Part shown: piece by piece, positions 26,186-32,215 of the stretch
How positions within the stretch are numbered: position 1 is the first letter of the stretch
How the letters are laid out: every line of letters starts with the position of its first letter
Source: an uncultured Clostridia bacterium
Lineage (GTDB): Bacteria > Bacillota > Clostridia > Oscillospirales > Acutalibacteraceae
DNA: 32,215 nucleotides
Assembly: GCA_947626485.1 (NCBI GenBank)
Contig: CANQSG010000003.1
Location: forward strand, 1-32,215
Direction of reading: 5' to 3'
Program-made: the position numbers and the translations under genes
Notes under the pieces: model-generated
Told to the model about the DNA's origin: nothing
The model's database searches: none
What the model saw: the letters and a program-made list of their open reading frames with translations, nothing else

Positions 26186-26899
26186 ATGGTCTATGTAACG
26201 GGGGATATGCACGGCGACGAGGCGCGCCTGTTCGACCGGGAATGGCGCAAATTAAAACCGGGCGACACCCTCATCGCGCTCGGGGACTTCGGCTATCTCT
26301 GGAACGGCAGCGCCCGCGAAAAGAGCACCGTCGAATGGCTCGGCAGCCGGAAATTCACCGTCGCCTTTCTCGACGGCCCCCACGAAAATTACGATGCGAT
26401 CCGCAAATGCCGCACGACTTATTGGAAGGGCGGCATGGTGCACCGCATTCGCGGCAACCTGCTGCACCTGATGCGCGGGCAGGTCTTCACGATCGAGGGC
26501 ATGCGGCTTTTCACCTTCGGCGGCGGGGAGAGCGACGACAAGGAAATGCGGCTCGAACAGGGCTTCTGGTGGGAGGATGAAATGCCCTCCCCGACCGAAA
26601 TGGCGGACGGCGCCCGCCGCCTCGACGAGATCGGCTGCCGCGTGGATTACATTCTGACCCACGAGCCGCCGTCGCTCGTGAAAAGCGCGATGCTCATGCG
26701 CTTCGGCGAGCCGGAATCGGTCAGCAAGCTCAACGGCTACCTCGAAGAGATCGGCCGCGCCTGCGAATACCGCAACTGGTATTTCGGCGCGATGCACGAG
26801 GACAGGCGGGTCACGCCGCGCCACACCTGCGTTTACCGCAAGCTGCTGCCCCTCGCGCCGCCGCCGCACCCCGCCGAAGAACCGGACGACGAGGTCTGA
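26186..26899 (+). CDS. Metallophosphoesterase family protein
   Basis: MVYVTGDMHGDEARLF (GDxHG), LIALGDFGYLW (GDxG), LDGPHENYD (GxHE-like), DYILTHEPP; RBS agagga upstream. Confidence 0.85.
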   Translation: MVYVTGDMHGDEARLFDREWRKLKPGDTLIALGDFGYLWNGSAREKSTVEWLGSRKFTVAFLDGPHENYDAIRKCRTTYWKGGMVHRIRGNLLHLMRGQVFTIEGMRLFTFGGGESDDKEMRLEQGFWWEDEMPSPTEMADGARRLDEIGCRVDYILTHEPPSLVKSAMLMRFGEPESVSKLNGYLEEIGRACEYRNWYFGAMHEDRRVTPRHTCVYRKLLPLAPPPHPAEEPDDEV

Positions 26900-26984
26900 C
26901 GGCATTCGACGAAATTCGACAAAAGCACATTCCAAAGCCCACGTTTCGACGTGGGCGCGTTTACGCGGACGGGAGGGATTTTGC

Positions 26985-28186
26985 TTGCAGGTTAAAAAAC
27001 GCGTCGTCGCCTGGTGCGCGCTGCTGCTGACGGGGCTTTGCGGCGGGCTGCTCGGCGCACTGTTCCACCTCAGCCTCGACGTTTCGACGCGCGCGCGGCA
27101 GTCCTTTCGGCCGCTTCTCTTCGCGCTGCCCCTCGCCGGGCTTCTGATCGTCGGGCTTTACCGCCTGCTGCGCGTGCCCTTTTCGACGGGCACGCATCAG
27201 GTGCTTTCCGCCGTCCGGGGCGAAAAACCGATTGCCCCGGCGCTCGCCCCCGCGATCTTCGGCGGCGCGGTGCTGACCCACCTGTGCGGCGGGTCGGCGG
27301 GCAGGGAGGGGGCAGCGCTGCAGCTCGGCGGGAGTTTAGGCAGCGCGCTCAGCCGGCTGTTTCGCCTGCCTTCCGCATGGGGCTCTCTGGCGGCGACGGC
27401 GGGCATGAGCGCCGTCTTTTCCGCCCTGTTCGGCACGCCCTTTGCCGCCGCCTTTTTCTGCGCCGAGGTGCTGTGTGTGCGCCGGTTCTCGCTGCCCGGT
27501 CTGGTCGCGGGGCTCGTCGGCGCGCTGCCGGCGGCGGGCGTCGCGCGGCTGCTCGGCGTCGCCCCCGTGCGGTATCAAATTCCGACCCTGCCCGGTCTCT
27601 CACCGCAGAGCGTCTGGTGCTGACGGCGGGCTGCGTCGCGCTGGCACTCTTGTTTTGCACGGTTCTGCGCATCGCGCACGGCGGAGCGAGGCGGCTGATC
27701 CCCAACGCGGCGCTGCGCATCGTCGTCGTCGGGCTGCTGCTCGTCGGGCTGTCGCTCTGCTGCCCCTCGGGGGATTACAACGGCGCGGGCGCCGACGTGA
27801 TCGCGCGCGCCGTCGGCGGGGACGCCCGCCCCGAGGCCTTCGCCCTGAAGCTGGTTTTCACCGCCCTGACCCTCGCCGCGGGGTATCGCGGGGGCGAGAT
27901 CGTGCCGGTCTTTTTCCTCGGCTCGACCTTCGGCGCGGCGTTCGGCGGCCTGCTCGGCCTGCCGCCGGGGTTCGCGGCGTCGCTCGGCATGATGAGCTGC
28001 TTCTGTGCCGCCACCAAGACCCCGCTCGCCTCCTTCCTGATGGCGCTCGAGCTCTTTTCCGGCGCGGGCGCGCTCTGGTTCCTGCCGGTCTGCGCCCTCA
28101 GCTTCTTCGCGTCGGGTCGAAACGGGCTCTACGGCGAAAGCGAGCACCCGTTTTTCCCCCGAAAACGCGAAAAACGATCCGCATAA
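26985..28186 (+). pseudogene. ClC-type chloride/anion channel or transporter, frameshifted near 27612-27620
   Basis: TTG start with RBS gggaggga; first half (26985 frame) GGSAGREGAALQLGGSLGSALSRLF...FGTPFAAAFFCAEVL; second half (frame of 27014..28186) LTAGCVALALLF...YRGGEIVPVFFLGSTFGAAFGGLLGL...MSCFCAATKTPLASFLMALELF. Confidence 0.78.
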
Positions 28187-28200
28187 AGACGAAAAAAAAC

Positions 28201-28245
28201 AGCGCCCCGATCCTCTGCTGCGGCAGGGTCGGGGCGCTCCTTTTT
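28201..28245. terminator. Bidirectional terminator between convergent genes
   Basis: agcgccccga.../...tcggggcgct stem, aaaaaaaa upstream and ttttt downstream. Confidence 0.8.
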
Positions 28246-28249
28246 GCGT

Positions 28250-29125
28250 TTATTGCGCCGTCGGCAAAACGGTAAAGGTTTCGGTGAACCGCGCCTTTTT
28301 GAAGGGCGCGCCCGCCTCTTCGGGACGGCCGAACAGCCGGGTCAGCCAGGCGATGGAAAGCGGCATCCAGCCCGCCGCGTCGGCGTCGACAAGCCCCGTC
28401 GTCACCGTCGCGAGCGCCAGACCGTGGCAGCCGTTGGGGTAAACGTGCAGCTCGGCGGGCACGCCGGCGTGGATCAGCGCGGCGGCGAAGATCAGGCTGT
28501 CCTCCACCGGGACGGAGGTGTCCCGCGCGGTGTGGAACAGGAAGGTCGGCGGCGTGTGGGGGCCGACCTGCTCCTGCGTGTTGAGCAGGCGGGTGACGGT
28601 CTCGGCGTCGCCGTCGCCGATGAGACGCTGCAGGTTGCCGGAATTCTTGATCCAGGAGGTCGAAATGACCGGATAGCCGAGGATCAGGGCGTTCGGGCGC
28701 ACCTCCTCCGCCTTGAAACCGCCGAGGGCGAGGAATTCCTCCCGGTTCCACAGCGTGCCGAGCGTGGCGGCGAGGTGGCCGCCCGCCGAAAAGCCGCAGA
28801 CCGCGATTTTATCGGGCAGCAGGGCGAATTCCTCGGCGTGCGCGCGCAGGAAGCGCATCGCCGCGAAGATGTCGAGCAGGGGGCGGGGAAAGGCGGCGTC
28901 CGCGCCCAAAGAATAGCGCAGGACAAAGGTGTGGAACCCGGCGGCGAGGTAGGGCATGGCGATGGGGTCGGCCTCGCGGTCGGAGCACATCGAATAGCCG
29001 CCGCCCGGCACGACCAGCACGGTCGGACGGGGGGCGGGCTCGGGGCCGCGATCCAGGTTGTTGAACTGGAAGCGCGTCAGGGTGACCGCCGGGTCGTTCG
29101 TCGGATGGTAAACGTTCGTCAGCAT
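28250..29125 (-). CDS. Alpha/beta hydrolase (esterase/acetyl-esterase-like)
   Basis: TVLVVPGGGYSMCSDREADPIAMPYLAAGFHTFVLRYSLG; GFSAGGHLAATLG nucleophile elbow; PTFLFHTARDTSVPVEDS; GCHGLALA. Confidence 0.88.
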   Translation of the reverse strand: MLTNVYHPTNDPAVTLTRFQFNNLDRGPEPAPRPTVLVVPGGGYSMCSDREADPIAMPYLAAGFHTFVLRYSLGADAAFPRPLLDIFAAMRFLRAHAEEFALLPDKIAVCGFSAGGHLAATLGTLWNREEFLALGGFKAEEVRPNALILGYPVISTSWIKNSGNLQRLIGDGDAETVTRLLNTQEQVGPHTPPTFLFHTARDTSVPVEDSLIFAAALIHAGVPAELHVYPNGCHGLALATVTTGLVDADAAGWMPLSIAWLTRLFGRPEEAGAPFKKARFTETFTVLPTAQ

Positions 29126-29691
29126 GATTGATCTCCTCCTGTATGACCCGGCGCGCCCGTCTGCCGCAGCAGGGCGACCTTCAGCAGCGCAACCTGGGTT
29201 TTTGCGTCCTTGATCTCGCCCGCCAGCACCATCTTCACCGCTTCTTCGAGCGGGATGCGGTCGGGCTCTAAAAATTCGTCGTCGTCGGGGCGGGTCTCGC
29301 CGAAGGTCAGACCGGTCGCGAGAAACAGGTGAATGACCTCCGCGCAGTAGCCGGGCGAGGGGTAGAGGACGCCGAGCGGCTCGTAATGCGCCGCCGCAGC
29401 GCCGGTCTCCTCGCGCAGCTCGCGTTTCCCGGTGGCGAGCGGGTCCTCGCCCCGGTCGCGCTTGCCCGCCGGAATTTCAAGCAAAACCTCGCGGTAGGGG
29501 TAGCGGAATTGCCGCACAAACAAGACCTCGTCGCGGTCGGTCAGCGCCACAACGCCGACGCCGCCGGGGTGGTCGATGACCTCCCGCGTCGCTTCACCGC
29601 CGTCGGGCAGGCGCACGCGGTCGACCCGCAGGTCGATGATGCGGCCGTGATAATAGGTTTCGCCGGACAGTTGCTGTTCGATCAGATTCAT
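29119..29691 (-). CDS. NUDIX hydrolase, ADP-ribose pyrophosphatase-like
   Basis: NUDIX box GKRDRGEDPLATGKRELREETGA; VGVVALTDRDEVLFVRQFRYPYREVLLEIPAG; ATG at 29691-29689. Confidence 0.92.
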   Translation of the reverse strand: MNLIEQQLSGETYYHGRIIDLRVDRVRLPDGGEATREVIDHPGGVGVVALTDRDEVLFVRQFRYPYREVLLEIPAGKRDRGEDPLATGKRELREETGAAAAHYEPLGVLYPSPGYCAEVIHLFLATGLTFGETRPDDDEFLEPDRIPLEEAVKMVLAGEIKDAKTQVALLKVALLRQTGAPGHTGGDQSC

Positions 29692-29753
29692 GAAGGCGCC
29701 CTCCTGCGTCATATATATGGGAAGAAAACGGAAACGAAAAGGAGCCGGAGCGG

Positions 29754-30659
29754 ATGGAAGAAAGCAGGATAAGACCCGTGGAATACGATTACCTCGGCTA
29801 TCGCAGGCAAATCGAGGCGCTCTGCCGCGCCTACGGCTCGCTGCAAAGCTACGTCATCGGCAGGTCGGCGGCGGGGCGCGACCTCTGGGCGCTGCGGGTC
29901 GGCAGGGCGAGCGAATACGTGCTTTTTGCCGCCGCGTTTCACGGCAGCGAGCGCATCACCTGCTCGCTGCTGCTGCGCTTCCTCGAGGAGCTCTGCGAGG
30001 CGCTGCAGACCGACGGCGAGATCGCGGGGCTGCGGGCGCGCAACGCCATGTTTGGGCGGGGGCTCCTCGTCGTCCCCCTCGTCAACCCCGACGGCTGCGA
30101 GATCGCCCTGCGCGGGTCGATCGCCTGCGGGCGGCAGGCGCCGGAATTTGCGAGGCTCTGCCGGGGCGATTTTCGGCATTGGAACGCCAACCTGCGGGGC
30201 GTCGACCTCAATCACAACTTCGACGCGGGTTGGCAGGCGCTGCGCGAGCGGGAGCGCGCGGCGGGCATCTACGGCCCCGGCCCCACCCGCTTCGGCGGTT
30301 TTCGCCCCGAAAGCGAGCCCGAGACCGTCGCCCTAACGCGGCTTTGCTGGAACGGCCGCATTCGCCACGTCGTCGCCTTTCACACGCAGGGCGAGGTGAT
30401 CTACTGGACGGCGGGCGAAAAGCAGCCCGCCCGCGCCGCGAAAATGGCGGAGATTTTAGCGACCGCCTCGGGCTATGCGCTCGACGTTCCGGTCGGGCTG
30501 GCGGAGGGCGGCGGCTTCAAGGACTGGTTCATCGAGACCTTCGACCGCCCGGGCTTCACCGTCGAGGTCGGCAGGGGAGAAAACCCGCTGCCGGCGTCCG
30601 ACCTGCCCGCGCTCTACGACCGCCTGCGGGAAATGCTGATGCTCGCGGTTATTCTCTGA
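29754..30659 (+). CDS. M14-family zinc carboxypeptidase-like peptidase
   Basis: IGRSAAGRDLWALRVG, AAAFHGSERITCSLLLRFLEEL (HxxE), VPLVNPDGCEIAL, GVDLNHNFDAGW, HVVAFHTQGEVIYW, GFTVEVGRGENPLP. Confidence 0.9.
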   Translation: MEESRIRPVEYDYLGYRRQIEALCRAYGSLQSYVIGRSAAGRDLWALRVGRASEYVLFAAAFHGSERITCSLLLRFLEELCEALQTDGEIAGLRARNAMFGRGLLVVPLVNPDGCEIALRGSIACGRQAPEFARLCRGDFRHWNANLRGVDLNHNFDAGWQALRERERAAGIYGPGPTRFGGFRPESEPETVALTRLCWNGRIRHVVAFHTQGEVIYWTAGEKQPARAAKMAEILATASGYALDVPVGLAEGGGFKDWFIETFDRPGFTVEVGRGENPLPASDLPALYDRLREMLMLAVIL

Positions 30660-30774
30660 AAAATTCCGCTCGCATTTCCGGCGTGCTTCCCCATTTTAGC
30701 ACACCCGCCGCCGCAGCGCAAGGGGCAAATTTGCGCACTTGCCGCGCAAACTGCGAAAAAAATCCCGAAAACGC

Positions 30775-30804
30775 TTGACAACGGCGGTCGGCATACAGTA
30801 ATAT
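30775..30804 (+). promoter_or_regulatory. Predicted promoter for glycyl-tRNA synthetase
   Basis: TTGACA (30775-30780), 18-nt spacer, TAATAT (30799-30804). No T-box leader recognised. Confidence 0.55.
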
Positions 30805-30895
30805 AAAATGGAATGCGGGCTATCCGCACACCGCGGCGCGCCGTTCGGGTCGCAAAAATCCCGCGCCCGCCGCGCTTTGGAAAAGAGGAAGCTGA

Positions 30896-32215
30896 ATGGA
30901 AAATTCAAAGAAAAGCATGGAAACGATCGTCGCGCTGGCGAAGGGACGCGGCTTTGTCTACGCGGGCAGCGAGATTTACGGCGGCCTGTCCAACACCTGG
31001 GACTACGGCCCGCTCGGCGTCGAGTTCAAAAACAACGTCAAAAAGGCGTGGTGGAAGAGCTTCGTGCAGGAAAACCCCTACAACGTCGGGCTCGACAGCG
31101 CGATTCTGATGAATCCGCAGGTCTGGGTCGCGTCGGGGCACGTCGGCGGCTTTTCCGACCCGCTGATGGACTGCAAGCAGTGCAAGACCCGCCACCGCGC
31201 GGACAAGCTCATCGAGGACACCGGCGTCAACCCCGCCGGCTGGTCGTTCGAGCAGATGTCGGATTACATCCGCGAGCACCACATCACCTGCCCCGACTGC
31301 GGCGCCTGCGATTTCACCGATATCCGCAAGTTCAACCTGATGTTCAAGACCTTCCAGGGCGTGACCGAGGACGCGAAAAACGAGCTGTTTCTGCGCCCCG
31401 AGACGGCGCAGGGCATCTTCGTCAACTTCGCGAATATCCAGCGCACGACCCGCAAAAAGCTGCCCTTCGGCGTCTGCCAGATCGGCAAATCCTTCCGCAA
31501 CGAGATCACGCCGGGCAACTTCGTCTTCCGCACCCGCGAGTTCGAGCAGATGGAGCTCGAATTCTTCTGCAAGCCGGGCACCGACCTCGAATGGTTCGCC
31601 TATTGGAAGCAGACCTGCAAGGACTGGCTGCTGCGGCTCGGCATGCGGGAGGAAAATCTGCGGCTGCGCGACCACGAGCAGGCCGAGCTCTCGCACTATT
31701 CCAACGCGACGACCGACTTCGAATTTCTCTTCCCCTTCGGCTGGGGCGAGCTGTGGGGCATCGCCGACCGCACCGATTTCGACCTCAACGCCCACATTCG
31801 CCAGTCGGGCAAGACGCTCGACTATTTCGACCCCGACACGAACGAGCGCTTCGTGCCCTACGTCATCGAGCCGTCGCTCGGCGCCGACCGCGTGCTGCTC
31901 GCCTTCCTCTGCGACGCGTATGACGAGGAGGTCGACGAAAAGGGCGAGACCCGCGTCGTCCTGCGGCTGCACCCGGCGCTCGCTCCCTTCAAGGCCGCCG
32001 TGCTGCCGCTGAGCAAGAAGCTCGCCGAGCCCGCCGGGAAAATCCACGCGCAGCTGGCGAAGGAATTCATGGTCGATTACGACGACGCCGGCTCGATCGG
32101 CAAGCGCTATCGCCGCCAGGACGAGATCGGCACGCCGTTCTGCATCACCTATGACTTCGAGTCCGAGACCGACGGCTGCGTCACCGTGCGCGACCGCGAC
32201 ACGATGGCGCAGGAG
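30896..32215 (+). CDS. glyQS: Glycyl-tRNA synthetase, dimeric (GlyQS/eukaryote-like) type, 3' end outside window
   Basis: Frame starting at ATG 30896 (RBS aagaggaa): [46 protein letters not shown]...[79 protein letters not shown]. Absent from the ORF track because no stop occurs before the window end. Confidence 0.95.
   Translation, partial: MENSKKSMETIVALAKGRGFVYAGSEIYGGLSNTWDYGPLGVEFKNNVKKAWWKSFVQENPYNVGLDSAILMNPQVWVASGHVGGFSDPLMDCKQCKTRHRADKLIEDTGVNPAGWSFEQMSDYIREHHITCPDCGACDFTDIRKFNLMFKTFQGVTEDAKNELFLRPETAQGIFVNFANIQRTTRKKLPFGVCQIGKSFRNEITPGNFVFRTREFEQMELEFFCKPGTDLEWFAYWKQTCKDWLLRLGMREENLRLRDHEQAELSHYSNATTDFEFLFPFGWGELWGIADRTDFDLNAHIRQSGKTLDYFDPDTNERFVPYVIEPSLGADRVLLAFLCDAYDEEVDEKGETRVVLRLHPALAPFKAAVLPLSKKLAEPAGKIHAQLAKEFMVDYDDAGSIGKRYRRQDEIGTPFCITYDFESETDGCVTVRDRDTMAQE

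Noticed and set aside
26900-26985. Fluoride (crcB) riboswitch upstream of the ClC gene
   Set aside because: The conserved GGNGATGG...CCGCCTGATG-type core is absent; only a UUCG-capped hairpin is present.
30661-30895. T-box leader upstream of glycyl-tRNA synthetase
   Set aside because: No T-box consensus (TGGNACCGCG-like) or specifier stem found; only a TTGACA-type promoter and small palindromes such as gcaaatttgc.
30808-31923. 371-aa + strand ORF at the window end
   Set aside because: Out-of-frame shadow of glycyl-tRNA synthetase, whose real frame starts at 30896 and runs off the window end.

Overview
GC-rich (roughly 60-65% by eye) Clostridia-like chromosomal window, densely coded, with no tRNA, rRNA, CRISPR array or transposase recognised. 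The standout region is about 2.19-12.11 kb: a near-consensus promoter, then a cobalamin (B12) riboswitch with an unusual tandem-terminator/antiterminator expression platform, then an apparent operon. The operon encodes a small HNH-repeat-like protein, an anchored alpha/alpha-barrel + Ig-like + GLUG surface protein, a secreted/anchored DUF4430 + alpha/alpha-barrel protein, a membrane-anchored DUF4430 protein, and a complete ECF transporter (T, fused A-A', S). The barrel and DUF4430 modules are the two folds of mammalian intrinsic factor/transcobalamin, here split and re-ordered. I read this as a candidate Gram-positive intrinsic-factor-like B12 capture and uptake system. The rest is mostly housekeeping: tcdA, an O-acetylhomoserine sulfhydrylase (frameshifted), cyclophilin, rmlA plus two GT2s, DUF4363/DUF421, rex, a PASTA pseudokinase, an HD phosphohydrolase, a GT-C-like protein, a YfhO family protein, a DtxR family regulator, a D,D-carboxypeptidase homologue with all three catalytic motifs altered, a metallophosphoesterase, a ClC-type channel (frameshifted), an alpha/beta hydrolase, a NUDIX hydrolase, an M14 peptidase and glyQS (open at the window end). 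All family calls come from reading motifs; no database search was run.
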